Positions 1-8,932 of a DNA stretch of 64,000 bases are shown piece by piece. The notes beneath the pieces are model-generated. The model ran no database searches. It was not told the origin of the DNA and saw only the letters and a program-made list of their open reading frames with translations. This stretch comes from Christensenella sp964494645 (GTDB lineage Bacteria; Bacillota; Clostridia; Christensenellales; Christensenellaceae), in contig CAZBSH010000001.1 of NCBI GenBank assembly GCA_964494645.1, forward strand, positions 1-64,000, in the 5' to 3' direction. Position 1 is the stretch's first letter. Every line of letters begins with the position of its first letter. The position numbers were made by a program, and so were the translations under genes.

Positions 1-1
1 G

Positions 2-415
2 CTCTCGCGTCTAAAGACGCCTGTGATCAGTATTTTTATCGGTGAAGGCGGCAGCGGCGGCGCGATTGCGCTAGGCGTGGCAGACAAGCGGATGATGCTT
101 GAAAATGCGTTATATTCGATCCTTTCTCCGGAAGGGTTTTCCAGTATTTTGTGGAAGGACTCATCTCGCGCGGCAGAAGCTGCGGAGCTGATGCGTATGA
201 CTGCGGCAGAGATCAAGGAAATGGGATTGATTGACGATGTGCTGCCCGAACCGGAGGGCGGCGCGCAAAGCGATGACAACGGAAAATTTGCCAAGGTCAT
301 CAGGCAATATCTTCTCGATAGCATCAAAGAGCTGCAAAAAGAGCCGATCGATCATCTTTTGGAAAAGCGTTACGCTAAGATACGGTCGTTTGGACAAGAT
401 GCGATCAGCGAATAA
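2..415 (+). CDS. accA: Acetyl-CoA carboxylase carboxyltransferase subunit alpha, C-terminal part
   Basis: The reading frame is open at the left window edge, so the gene starts outside. The visible 137 residues carry the family-typical stretch LSRLKTPVISIFIGEGGSGG, followed by the ISPEG and SILWKD segments and a PEPEGGA tail motif, all as in AccA. The subunit works with AccD to transfer the carboxyl group from biotin on AccB to acetyl-CoA, giving malonyl-CoA for fatty acid synthesis in the cytoplasm. A GTG at base 23 could mimic a start, but the conserved residues continue upstream of it. An intrinsic terminator follows at once, so accA is the last gene of its unit. Confidence 0.95.
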   Translation, partial: LSRLKTPVISIFIGEGGSGGAIALGVADKRMMLENALYSILSPEGFSSILWKDSSRAAEAAELMRMTAAEIKEMGLIDDVLPEPEGGAQSDDNGKFAKVIRQYLLDSIKELQKEPIDHLLEKRYAKIRSFGQDAISE

Positions 416-424
416 AACAAACAG

Positions 425-454
425 GCGGAGGGCTAAAATCCCTTCGCTTTTTTT
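425..454 (+). terminator. Intrinsic terminator after accA
   Basis: An 8-bp GC-rich stem (425-432 with 440-447, one G-U pair) closes a 7-base loop and is followed by seven T residues. It lies just past the accA stop codon. Confidence 0.85.
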
Positions 455-471
455 GTCGGGTATGCTATCAT

Positions 472-498
472 AATAAAGTAACCAACGTATACTTTATT
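472..498. promoter_or_regulatory. 9-bp inverted repeat upstream of the surface-protein gene
   Basis: AATAAAGTA at 472-480 is the exact reverse complement of TACTTTATT at 490-498, with a 9-base spacer. It lies between the accA terminator and the ribosome binding site of the next gene, where an operator or promoter would be. There is no T-tract, so it does not look like a terminator. The binding protein is unknown. Confidence 0.4.
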
Positions 499-525
499 GC
501 TTTGGAATGATATTTGGAGGTAACT

Positions 526-2370
526 ATGAGGAAGACACTGTGTATAATCGTTACGATATTGCTTGTTGCGGCGCTTGCCCTGCCTGCGTTTGCACAGACG
601 GTCGCACAAGAAGGAAGCACTGAAACCCGGATAGAGCAGATCGGTATGAATCTCTCCTTTGTGGCAGAAGATGGAAAACCGCTTGCAGATATCGACGTTT
701 TTTTACGGGAGAGCGTGGATACGGAATATGTCTACAACGATGTGACGGACGAGAATGGGCAGTTGTATTTGCCCGGCGTTCCCGTATCTGATTTTGATTT
801 GGTCACAAAGACAAAGGAGGGCGTTTTGACGGGCGCGGTGCGCGTACACTTGTATCTGGCGGAGGAAACGGAGATACTGAACCAGCCCAAGGGCGTATTG
901 ATGACGTTACATCTAAGCGAGGCAAAAAATGCGGCGCTCGCAACGAGCAATACTGTGCCAATGGCGTCGGGTGAAGGTTCCCCCAGTGCTTCGCAAAGCT
1001 CAACATCAAGCGCAAGCGCTTCTACAGGACCGATTATCCCGGATGATATGCAGCCGTATATTTATGAAGTAAACATCAATCAAAGCGCGCCGGCGATTGA
1101 CTTTGCATATCAGATTCCCTCAGATGGAAAGATCGTTCTTACGGGAGTTTCGGACGGTGTGATCCCCGAGCCTACGCCTGAACCTACGCCGACATTTACG
1201 GCAGAACCGACTGCTACGTCGACAGTAGAGCCTACGCCTACACCGACGACAGAACCGACCCCAATGCCTACAGCAGCGCCTACGCCGACCCCAACTGCGG
1301 CACCTACGCCTGCGCCAACGGTAACCCCTGTGCCTACGCCGCAGCCCACGGCAGCACCTACGACGGCGCCGAATAAGATCAATGTAAAGCTATATCTGAT
1401 GGATGCAAAAGGGGTGGCATTAAGCGGGTATACAGCGTCAATGGGGGACAATCATAAAAAAACAGCGAACGCAACAGGAACGTTATATTTTGCAAATGTA
1501 GTGCCGGATAAAACGGAAACGCTTCGTATTTATGATACAAAAGATAATCAACGCGGTGTGTGCAAACTGGAATTTTCCGAAGGAAGCAAAACATCAATCG
1601 CTTTGGATGACGCAGTGTATACGGTTTCTTACGCAAAGGATACGCAGGATATCTTTTTGTCAGCGGATGTGAAAGCCGACGGAAACGAAGATTCAGAAAT
1701 CATTCTGCAAAAGGTCTCGGATGAGCCGCTTACGCCCGGAAAGACGTCACAAACGGCAACAGATGAGGAAGGGCATGAAAAACCGGCGGAATTGATGGGG
1801 CAGCCGTGCTTAAATGGTTACCTGGTCGATGCGGCGGGTATCGTTGTTGCGGACGCGACAGTGGAGAGTGCTAACCTTGAGACAAAAGGCATGCTGAGCG
1901 GCGTAACAAATGCTTCGGGCTATTTTGAAGTTTCTGCCGTATCCAAGGGGAAGCATAAAATCACGGCAACGGCGAAGGATGGTCAGTTGATCGGCGAGGT
2001 GGTGGTTACCGTACAACCGGCGGAAGTGACAGGGATTGCCGAACAGAGCGGGATGCTTGTGCTGAGTATTTCTAAAGACGCAAAAGAAGTATATATAAAT
2101 TTAAAAGCGAATGGGAGCGGAGGGCTTATAATTTCCAATGTTTCGCAAACACAGGCAACCGTTCCGGCAACACCTTCCCCCAGCGTACAGCCTAGCGCAA
2201 GCGTATCCGCAAGCCCTCAGCCGACAGAGCCCGGCACAGGGAATGAAGTGGATGGCGGTATGAGCCCGATTGTGATCGTGTTGATCATTGTCGGAATTGC
2301 GGTCGCAGCGTTAGCGGTATTTTTGATCATTAAAGTACAGCGGGCGAAAAAGAACGGCTATCGGGACTGA
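526..2370 (+). CDS. Secreted, membrane-anchored surface protein with Pro/Thr-rich linker
   Basis: The start is the ATG at 526, which has GGAGG five bases upstream; an earlier in-frame TTG at 514 overlaps that site. Residues 1-23 form a signal peptide ending in ALPAFA. A beta-rich segment with a DENGQLYLPGVP turn (about 45-110) resembles carboxypeptidase-regulatory or Cna-B type folds. A long linker of TPTPTPEPT-like repeats follows (about 215-285), then further beta segments with a second such turn (NASGYFEVSAVSKGKH). Near residue 580 a single membrane helix ends in KVQRAKKNGYRD. This suggests a protein anchored by its C-terminus and displayed through the wall. I see no catalytic motif, and the function is unknown. 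Confidence 0.75.
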   Translation: MRKTLCIIVTILLVAALALPAFAQTVAQEGSTETRIEQIGMNLSFVAEDGKPLADIDVFLRESVDTEYVYNDVTDENGQLYLPGVPVSDFDLVTKTKEGVLTGAVRVHLYLAEETEILNQPKGVLMTLHLSEAKNAALATSNTVPMASGEGSPSASQSSTSSASASTGPIIPDDMQPYIYEVNINQSAPAIDFAYQIPSDGKIVLTGVSDGVIPEPTPEPTPTFTAEPTATSTVEPTPTPTTEPTPMPTAAPTPTPTAAPTPAPTVTPVPTPQPTAAPTTAPNKINVKLYLMDAKGVALSGYTASMGDNHKKTANATGTLYFANVVPDKTETLRIYDTKDNQRGVCKLEFSEGSKTSIALDDAVYTVSYAKDTQDIFLSADVKADGNEDSEIILQKVSDEPLTPGKTSQTATDEEGHEKPAELMGQPCLNGYLVDAAGIVVADATVESANLETKGMLSGVTNASGYFEVSAVSKGKHKITATAKDGQLIGEVVVTVQPAEVTGIAEQSGMLVLSISKDAKEVYINLKANGSGGLIISNVSQTQATVPATPSPSVQPSASVSASPQPTEPGTGNEVDGGMSPIVIVLIIVGIAVAALAVFLIIKVQRAKKNGYRD

Positions 2371-2389
2371 GCGTGATAAGGACAATTAA

Positions 2390-2418
2390 AAAACACCGCA
2401 GATATTCTGCGGTGTTTT
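2390..2418. terminator. Bidirectional terminator between convergent genes
   Basis: A 13-bp stem (2390-2402 with 2406-2418) with a 3-base loop has an A-run before it and a T-run after it. It can therefore stop transcription from both the surface-protein gene and the phosphate-uptake operon on the minus strand. Confidence 0.9.
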
Positions 2419-2432
2419 TGCGTATTTGTTAT

Positions 2433-3056
2433 TTAGCTGTTTTTCATGATGATGCTTTCCAATGTATTGGCAACATCTTCGCATGCATCGCAGCAACCCT
2501 CAAAGTAATTGAAGGTCTTGGACCAGACCATGATCTCGATTGGGTCTGTAGAGTTGACATGCAGATCGCGCATTGCTTTCGTATAGAGCTGGTCACCCTC
2601 CCCCTCCAACCGATTGATCTCGATGATACAATCGGCAAGCAAAGAGGATTTTTTGAAGTTTGAAAATTCCTGCATCGCCTTTTTGAGCATATCACAGCAC
2701 GAAACGATGATATCCATAAACTCCAGCGCTTCCGGACGGATGGACCGAATATTGAATGTATAGATTTTAACGATCACATCTTCCACTGCATCTGTCACAT
2801 CATCAATGTCCTGCGCAAGCGCGCTGATGTCTTCGCGCTCGATAGGCGGAAGAAACTCGTGAAGCAGTATCTGCATCATCTCGTGTTTGGCAATATCCGC
2901 GGCGTGCTCGATCTCGTGGATGGAGTTCATGACGTCTTCCACCGTATCCGGGTCAAAATGATGGAGAATATCGTTTAACAGATGTGCGGCAGAACAGGAA
3001 TACCCTGCCAGATTGACGAATCCTTCATAGTAATCATAAGAACGTTTTCTTGCCAT
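2433..3056 (-). CDS. DUF47/PhoU-like phosphate transport accessory protein
   Basis: This 207-residue, almost wholly helical, acidic protein has the DUF47 (TIGR00153) pattern: YYEGFVNLA near the N-terminus, HEIEHAADIAKHEM in the first half, DIDDVTDAVEDV in the middle, and a final FEGCCDACEDVANTLE helix. Family members are the usual partners of PiT phosphate permeases and are thought to modulate them or bind metal through Glu and Asp clusters. It lies 22 bases downstream of the pit gene on the same strand, with an AAAGGA ribosome site, so the two form an operon. The regulatory role is inferred from the family. Confidence 0.88.
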   Translation of the reverse strand: MARKRSYDYYEGFVNLAGYSCSAAHLLNDILHHFDPDTVEDVMNSIHEIEHAADIAKHEMMQILLHEFLPPIEREDISALAQDIDDVTDAVEDVIVKIYTFNIRSIRPEALEFMDIIVSCCDMLKKAMQEFSNFKKSSLLADCIIEINRLEGEGDQLYTKAMRDLHVNSTDPIEIMVWSKTFNYFEGCCDACEDVANTLESIIMKNS

Positions 3057-3078
3057 AGTTGTTCTATCCTTTCTCTTA

Positions 3079-4131
3079 TCAGAAAATTGCCATAAATAGC
3101 AATGCCATCAAAAAACCGATGATACCACAGCCGGGGAATGTCAGGATCCATGCCATGAACATATCTTTGACCACGCCCCAGTTGACAGACGAGATGCGGC
3201 GCGCGGCGCCTACACCCATGATTGCGGTCGTCTTGGTGTGCGTCGTACTGACGGGAAGACCTGTCAGTGAGGAAACAAGCAGGCATGTTGTCGCGGAGAT
3301 ATCGGCGTCAAAGCCTTGATAACCTTTTAAGTGGACCATATCCATACCTACCGCTTTGATGATGCGGTAACCGCCGATGGATGTGCCAAGCGCCATCACC
3401 ACAGAGCATAAAACCATCAGCCAGATGGGAATTTCAAAAGATGTAACATTGGCCTGCCCTTTGGCAAGAAACAGACCAAGCAGAAATACGCCCATAAACT
3501 TTTGACCATCCTGCGCGCCGTGCATGAAGGACATTGCCGCAGCACCGCCGATCTGACCACCATGGAAAAATCTTGTCGTTTTGCGGTGATCCTTGTATTT
3601 GCAGATACGGGCGGTGAGTTTGGCGGAACCCCAACCAAGACCAAAGCCAAGACCGGTAGAAAGCGCAAGCCCGTAAAGCACCTTGACCCATTCCGCGCCG
3701 TTGATGCCGCCCAGACCACCGTGCATTGCGATCGCAGCGCCCGAAAGTCCCGCGATGAGCGCATGGCTTTCGCTGGTGGGAATACCGAAGCGCCATGCAA
3801 CGGTAGCCCATGTAACGATGGCGACCATAGCAGCGCACAGCGCAACGATGGAATCGTGCGGGTCTCCGCCGAAATCTACCATACTGTAGATGGTGTATGC
3901 GACGGTAGCGTTGACCATAGTCATTACAAATACGCCCAGAAAGTTAAAAACAGCTGCCATCAAAATCGCGGGTTTAGGCTTTAATGCCCTTGTGGAAACG
4001 CAGGTAGCGATTGCGTTGGGGGCGTCAGTCCATCCGTTGACCAAGATAACAGCGAGCGTAAGGATCACAGTAATCAAAAAAGCGGGGTTCGTACCCATTT
4101 GTGTAAGAAATTCTGAAAATGATATCGACAT
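3079..4131 (-). CDS. pit: Inorganic phosphate transporter, PiT family
   Basis: The protein has 350 residues and about ten membrane helices. The two inverted PiT signature repeats are clear: GWTDAPNAIATCV near residue 33 and GLPVSTTHTKTTA in the C-terminal half, with GIPTSESHALIAG in between. PiT permeases import phosphate, usually as a neutral metal-phosphate complex, with protons or sodium. The start has GAGGAAA upstream. The DUF47 gene follows directly in the same transcript. No PHO-box-like element or PstSCAB gene is present nearby. Confidence 0.93.
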   Translation of the reverse strand: MSISFSEFLTQMGTNPAFLITVILTLAVILVNGWTDAPNAIATCVSTRALKPKPAILMAAVFNFLGVFVMTMVNATVAYTIYSMVDFGGDPHDSIVALCAAMVAIVTWATVAWRFGIPTSESHALIAGLSGAAIAMHGGLGGINGAEWVKVLYGLALSTGLGFGLGWGSAKLTARICKYKDHRKTTRFFHGGQIGGAAAMSFMHGAQDGQKFMGVFLLGLFLAKGQANVTSFEIPIWLMVLCSVVMALGTSIGGYRIIKAVGMDMVHLKGYQGFDADISATTCLLVSSLTGLPVSTTHTKTTAIMGVGAARRISSVNWGVVKDMFMAWILTFPGCGIIGFLMALLFMAIF

Positions 4132-4225
4132 AAGCCATTTCCTCGACCGTGCGTAATAATAAGATCATATTGTCCGTAAACAGTATACTATAAATAAGAT
4201 CAATATTGTATAGATAAAATGAAGA

Positions 4226-4255
4226 TATGAAAAAAGAGGTGCAGAGACCTCTTTT
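4226..4255 (-). terminator. Terminator of the yhgE-like gene
   Basis: The stem 4232-4240 with 4247-4255 (9 bp, 6-base loop) reads on the minus strand into a T-rich run. It separates the YhgE-like gene from pit, which therefore probably has its own promoter. Confidence 0.8.
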
Positions 4256-4264
4256 CTCACATTG

Positions 4265-6810
4265 TTACTGAATGGATTGTACCTGTTGGACGCGTTCCTG
4301 TATCTTTTCCGCACGTTTTTTGAATAGGACCGTAAGCGTAAGAAAGATACCGAGAAAAATAAGCAGCATGCCGATACATTGCCAAATGAGCGTGATATCG
4401 GTGCCGGATATTGATTCGCGCAAGGCGGTGACGCAGTAGGTAAAGGGCATGAACGGATTGAGTATTTTAAAGAAATCCGGTACGAGTTCCAGCGGNNNNN
4501 NNNNNNNNNNNNNNNNNNNNNNNNNNNNNNNNNNNNNNNNNNNNNNNNNNNNNNNNNNNNNNNNNNNNNNNNNNNNNNNNNNNNNNNNNNNNNNNAATCC
4601 GGTACGAGTTCCAGCGGAAATGTTCCCGCGTCGGCTGTGAGCTGCAAAATCAGAAGGACGATAGCAATAAGCCGTCCCGCATCACCGAGAAGAGAGATCA
4701 GCGCCTGAACAATGGCGATCGCTGTCATAGACATTACAATAATCGTCAGGAAATAAAGCGGTATATTGTTTGGCATTAAGCCAAGCGTAAATACCACGGC
4801 GCCAACCATGACAGCCTGTAACAAGCCAATGAAGGCATATGAAAGGTATTTTCCAATCGCCGCCTGCGCGCTGTTGGCTTTTAGGAGAGGGTCTTCTTTG
4901 GGAGAAATGATAAAAAACATCAGGATAGCGCCTACCCACAGCGAGAGGGGGATGAAATAGGGAGCAAAGCCGGTACCATAATCGGGAACGGGATTGATGG
5001 GCCGGTTGTCCATTACGACAGGGGCGCTGATGAATTCGGCCATCTCTTCGCTTGAGTTTACCAAATTTCCATCTATGTAAGATACGCCGTCCGCTAATTT
5101 GGTTTTTAGTTCTGTTGCGCCGTCTGAAAGTCGGCTGACGCCATCTGTGAGAGATGGAACTTGCGCATGGAGAGAGGAAAGACCTTCATTCAGTTCAAAA
5201 GAACCACTTGTCAAGCGTTCAACGCCGTCAGTGGACTGCGCAATGCCTGAGGCAAGCGTACTGCTGCCGGACGTGAGTTGCGCCACGCCGGAAGAGAGGG
5301 CAGGCATCTTTTCGGATAGCGCACTTGTACCTGCATTTAGCCGGTCAGCGCCATCCGCAAGTTGTCCGACTCCGTCTGACAGGGCGGGTACTTTTTCGTT
5401 GATTGCGGTAAGACCTGAATACAAACGCGAAGAACCGTCGGAAAGGTGGGTAACGCCATCTGCGGCGGCATTGATGCCTGCGTTCAAGTTGTTTATTCCG
5501 GCGGCAAAGGCAGGAGAGCCGTCGGGCATTGTACTGTTTGCCGGATCGAGCGTATACTGTATGCTACCAAGACCGGATTCTATGCGGGAAAGCCCGTCTT
5601 TTGAAGCCGAAAGCCCGTCGTGCAGTTGATCTTGACCGCTTGTGTAAGCGGTTTTTAGTCCGGAGAGGAGTGCTTTTGCGTTTGCAATGCTTGACGGGTC
5701 TCCTGCATCAATGAATGCATTGATCTGGTCAACGGTTGCTTCGAACTGTGCAGAGGACGAGGTGGCGGAGATCATATTATCTAACCCTGAAGAAACAGCG
5801 GTTGTACCTTGCAAAAGCTGATCTGCGGATGTTTTGAGCTGAGCGGTGCCTGATTTGATTGCTGCCGCGCCATCGGTGAGCGCAAGCATGTTGCTGTTAA
5901 GCTTGTCGATCCCGTCATTTAGGCTTTTGGAGCCATCATATGCCGTCTCGATCCCAACTGCGAGCGCCTTGCTATCGGTATCCAGTGCGGCAAGCCCTGT
6001 TTTAAGGGTATCCGTACCGTTCGAAAGCTGTGTCGTTCCGCCTATGAGCGTAGGAATTTGATCGTTTAAGGAGCGCAAACCGGATGCGAGCTGCGTACTG
6101 CCGCTTTTTAAGGCGGGCGTATTGGCGTTAAGCGTACGCAGACCACTTGCAAGCGCATAGGAACCGTCGGAAAGACGAGAAATTCCGTCGGAAAGGGCAG
6201 GCATTTTATCATTCAACGTATTGATACCGTTTGAAAGTTGCGTTGAACCATCCGAAGCTTGCCACAAACCGTCCCGCGCCTCATAAAGACCGTCAAAGGC
6301 GGCTTGTGCATATTCTTTTGTAACAGAGGCGGAAACTTGTTCTTTCAGTTGTGTCTCCACATTTCCGCTGATTTGCGAAGCCAGAAAGTTTTTTGCCTGA
6401 TTTGAGGTGTAGACGATGTCCGCCACAGTTGGTTCGCCGGTTTTTGCGTTCACGATTTTTTGCGAAAAATCGGCGGGAATGGTGAACAGAGAATAATATT
6501 TGGTGGAGGCCAGCCCGTCTTTTAAGTCATCCTGTGATACAAATGACCATGCTACCTCGTGGTTTTGCTTCAGGTCGCTGATCACATCATTTCCATAATT
6601 GACGTCTTTTTCGTCGAGGGTCGCGCCCTGATCGAGATTCAGTACTGCGACAGGAAGCTGATCGAGCATGCCGTAAGGATTCCAGAATGCAGCCAGATAG
6701 CAAAGGCTATATAGCATGGGTACGATCAGGATCGCGATAACGGAAATGCGGATGAACCGGTTGCGGAAGATGCTGGAGATATCGTGTCCCGTAATTTTTG
6801 CGAATTTCAA
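4265..6810 (-). CDS. yhgE: YhgE/Pip family membrane protein (interrupted by an assembly gap)
   Basis: The protein has the three YhgE/Pip parts: an N-terminal membrane helix followed by NPYGMLDQLPVAVLNLDQG; a long extracellular coiled region of many LSDGISRLSDGSYALASG-like repeats (about residues 180-560); and a C-terminal multi-helix membrane domain. The 100 N at 4496-4595 break the frame, but the bases on the two sides are a 22-bp duplicate. Merging them gives 807 residues without a shift and restores a normal YhgE ending (PLELVPDFFKILNPFMPFTY). I chose the TTG at 6810, which lies 8 bases after AAGGAG; a GTG at 6819 overlaps that site. Family members include phage-infection proteins and ABC-2-like exporters; the substrate is unknown. 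TetR operators suggest inducible expression. Confidence 0.9.
4496..4595. other. Scaffold gap of exactly 100 N
   Basis: The run of unknown bases is exactly 100 long, the placeholder used for gaps of unknown size. The 22 bases before it (4474-4495) are repeated identically after it (4596-4617), so the contig ends overlap and the gap probably holds no real sequence. Confidence 0.97.
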
Positions 6811-6841
6811 AAAAGTCACTCCTTTTATACAAAGTTTAAAC

Positions 6842-6886
6842 TGACTGGTCAGTATAAATAATATTGTGTTTGAATCTATTTGTCAA
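6842..6886 (-). promoter_or_regulatory. Promoter and TetR-type operator of the yhgE-like gene
   Basis: On the minus strand TTGACA (6886-6881) and TATTAT (6863-6858) are 17 bases apart. A near-palindrome, TGACTGGTCAGTA at 6842-6854, lies at the expected transcription start. The same 13-mer with one change is found at the tetR promoter, so repression by the adjacent TetR protein is the likely mode of control. Confidence 0.8.
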
Positions 6887-6894
6887 CACTTTTT

Positions 6895-6928
6895 CGTATA
6901 AAAAAACAGCAGTTAATAAAAACTGCTG
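6895..6928 (-). terminator. Terminator of the tetR gene
   Basis: The 8-bp stem CAGCAGTT/AACTGCTG (6907-6914 with 6921-6928) reads on the minus strand into a run of seven T. It lies directly past the tetR stop and upstream of the yhgE promoter. Confidence 0.85.
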
Positions 6929-6944
6929 CAAAAAATATGTATTT

Positions 6945-7499
6945 TTATAAAATGCCGCGCAAGTAATTTTCAAGAAGAATATCCGGCACATCCTTTTTGG
7001 AAGATGGGTGCAGGGCACTGTAAACTGCGGCGGAAACAAGCATTCCCAAAAAACCGGCGACCGCCGCATCCATTTCCTGCGGCGTTTTCGGACCGCCATC
7101 CAGCTCATGGATACAGACGCGGATCTTTTCGGAATATTCGTTTAATTCCTTGCGCAAAAGCTGTTGGCGTTCTTCCTGACCAAAAAGCTGGCTCAGTACG
7201 ACCTTGATAAAGTTTTCGTTTTGACGTACCGCTCTAAGCTGAGATTTACATAAATGACGAAGCTTTTCCGCCGGCGGCAGTTTCTTTTCCAGCGCCTTTT
7301 TTGCGTCGTCGACCAGATAAGTAAGACCGGTCTGCATGACAAACAGAAATAAATCTTCCTTGCTCTTGAAATGATAATAAAGTGTTCCCTTGGCAACACC
7401 CGCCAAGACAGCGATTTCATCCATGGACGCACCGGTATAGCCACAGCGCGAAAAAATATCAATAGAGGCATTATAAATAGATTCCTTGGTTTTGTTCAT
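6945..7499 (-). CDS. TetR/AcrR family transcriptional regulator
   Basis: The 184-residue protein starts at the ATG at 7499, with AAGGGAG six bases upstream. The frame is open further upstream, but that part lies beyond the promoter and operator. The N-terminal helix-turn-helix is typical of TetR (SIDIFSRCGYTGASMDEIA, then GVAKGTLYYHFKSKEDLF). The C-terminal helices form the variable ligand and dimer domain. It is followed by the YhgE-like gene on the same strand, each with its own promoter, and both promoters carry the same operator. It probably represses itself and the membrane protein. The inducer is unknown. Confidence 0.92.
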   Translation of the reverse strand: MNKTKESIYNASIDIFSRCGYTGASMDEIAVLAGVAKGTLYYHFKSKEDLFLFVMQTGLTYLVDDAKKALEKKLPPAEKLRHLCKSQLRAVRQNENFIKVVLSQLFGQEERQQLLRKELNEYSEKIRVCIHELDGGPKTPQEMDAAVAGFLGMLVSAAVYSALHPSSKKDVPDILLENYLRGIL

Positions 7500-7521
7500 A
7501 GCGTTCTCCCTTGGGATAGAT

Positions 7522-7542
7522 TGACCGGTCAGTACAATTATA
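7522..7542 (-). promoter_or_regulatory. tetR promoter -10 and operator
   Basis: TGACCGGTCAGTA at 7522-7534 contains the perfect palindrome TGACCGGTCA. It lies just downstream (minus strand) of a TATAAT at 7542-7537. It differs by one base from the operator at 6842-6854. No convincing -35 is seen. Confidence 0.75.
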
Positions 7543-7632
7543 TAGTAATCGCTTTTTATAAAAATGCAAGGAAAAAATAATCGGCTGTTTTCTGTCGGTA
7601 CACGAAAATGCAAGGCAAATGCAAATAACACG

Positions 7633-7661
7633 TTGAAAAAAAAGGAAGATGGGTATACAAT
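7633..7661 (+). promoter_or_regulatory. Sigma-A promoter of walJ
   Basis: TTGAAA (7633-7638) and TACAAT (7656-7661) are separated by 17 bases. The predicted start leaves a leader of about 27 bases before the walJ ATG at 7695. Confidence 0.75.
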
Positions 7662-7694
7662 AAAATGTATTGGAAATAAGGAAAGGCACAACAT

Positions 7695-8489
7695 ATGGGA
7701 CTTGAGATCGCGCCGCTTTTCAGCGGCTCCAAGGGGAACTGCATTTATATCGGAACCGAACAGTCTAAGGTTTTGGTGGACGCAGGGTATTCGTGCGCGA
7801 AGATATCGGCAGAGCTCAAGAAGGCGGGTGCGCACATGGAGGATATCGACGGTATTCTTGTGACGCACGAGCACAGCGACCATATTGGCGGGGTGGGAGT
7901 TATCTCGCGTAAATATGATATTCCCGTATATGCAAACGAGGAGACCTGGCAACAAATGGAATCGCGCGTCGGCGGGGTGAGCACGAAGAATGTCAGGATC
8001 ATTGATGAAAAGGATTTTTATGTGAAGGAGCTTTGCGTGCAGCCTTACGAAATATCACACGACGCGGTGCGACCGTTTGGCTACAGCATTACGGCACAGG
8101 GCAAAAAGGTCAGCGTGATGACGGATCTGGGGCATGTGACAGAGAAGATACTTAAGCAGGTTGCGGGGTCTTCCATTGTGTTGTTGGAGTCCAACCACGA
8201 TGTAGAGATGCTCAAATGTGGTCCGTATCCGTATTACCTGAAGCGCCGCATCCTGTCGGGGAGCGGGCATCTTTCCAATGACGACGCGGCGGCAACCGCC
8301 TATAGGCTGGTTGCGTCCGGCGTGCGTGGAATATTGCTGGGGCATCTTTCGGAAAAAAATAATTTCTATGAGCTCGCGTACGAGACAGTATGCGGTTTTT
8401 TGCAACAAAACAATATTGTGATCGGCAAACATGTTGCGGTGGGGATGGCGAAGCGCGAAGGCGTGACGGGAATCTACACTGCTGTATAA
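7695..8489 (+). CDS. walJ: MBL-fold metallo-hydrolase WalJ (YycJ)
   Basis: The 264-residue metallo-beta-lactamase fold protein begins with the WalJ-type FSGSKGNCIYIG segment. The metal-binding motif is T-H58-E-H60-S-D62-H63, and later ligand segments are MTDLGHV, LLESNHD and LLGHLSEKNN. WalJ/YycJ is a 5'-to-3' DNA exonuclease-type enzyme linked to DNA repair or replication control in Firmicutes. In Bacillus it ends the walRKHIJ operon with rlmH nearby. Here walJ keeps rlmH as a near neighbour, but the WalRK two-component genes are absent. A GGAAAGG site precedes the ATG. Confidence 0.93.
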   Translation: MGLEIAPLFSGSKGNCIYIGTEQSKVLVDAGYSCAKISAELKKAGAHMEDIDGILVTHEHSDHIGGVGVISRKYDIPVYANEETWQQMESRVGGVSTKNVRIIDEKDFYVKELCVQPYEISHDAVRPFGYSITAQGKKVSVMTDLGHVTEKILKQVAGSSIVLLESNHDVEMLKCGPYPYYLKRRILSGSGHLSNDDAAATAYRLVASGVRGILLGHLSEKNNFYELAYETVCGFLQQNNIVIGKHVAVGMAKREGVTGIYTAV

Positions 8490-8504
8490 TATCATGGAGG
8501 GTAT

Positions 8505-8921
8505 ATGATAAGGAGAACGAAAATTGTAGTAGCCGCTGTTCTTGCGGTAGTTATGGCGATGGGTTTGTGCGCGTGCGCACCTATACAGGAAGACGGGCTT
8601 ACAGCGCTTACGCTTGAGCTGCCGGACGGATCGACGGTCGATATGATGGAAAAATCAAGCGTGACGTTGCCGGCGGAAAATATTGGCAAAGAGATCAAGC
8701 TAAGTGGGACGAAGGTCGTGAACGGTGAAGAAATCACCAAAGAATTGAAAACGTATGAGTTAAAAGAAGGATATAACGATCTTACGGTGTACGTTACGCT
8801 TGCGGACGACGCGAAGGAAGAACGGACGATCACAGTGTTTGTTGAGCTGAAAGATGCGGCGCTGAAATCAAGCGAGCCGTCTAAGTCGCCCGAACGGGAC
8901 GCGCAGCCAAGTGAGGAATAG
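8505..8921 (+). CDS. Small predicted lipoprotein, function unknown
   Basis: The 138-residue protein has a signal peptide with the lipobox LCAC (Cys at about 24), so it should be lipid-anchored outside the membrane. The mature part is a short acidic beta-rich domain (LTLELPDGSTVDMMEKSS, then VTLADDAKEERTITVFVELK) that resembles cadherin-like or beta-sandwich modules, with a Ser/Pro-rich tail. It lies between walJ (15 bases upstream) and rlmH (11 bases downstream) in the same transcript, the place taken by htrC in the Bacillus order. I recognise no family. Confidence 0.7.
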   Translation: MIRRTKIVVAAVLAVVMAMGLCACAPIQEDGLTALTLELPDGSTVDMMEKSSVTLPAENIGKEIKLSGTKVVNGEEITKELKTYELKEGYNDLTVYVTLADDAKEERTITVFVELKDAALKSSEPSKSPERDAQPSEE

Positions 8922-8932
8922 GGGATACAGCC

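Noticed and set aside
1110..1451. Antisense frame with a Gly/Val repeat
   Set aside because: It is the shadow of the Pro/Thr-rich linker in the surface protein; low-complexity codons avoid stops in the opposite frame.
4165..4500. C-terminal frame of the YhgE-like protein as read through the N run
   Set aside because: Frame and residues past the gap are wrong because 122 bases are extra; the merged frame ends at 4265 with the expected family sequence.
7500..7955. N-terminal extension of the TetR frame
   Set aside because: It runs through the tetR promoter and operator and into walJ, while the ATG at 7499 has a good ribosome site and starts the family's N-terminus.
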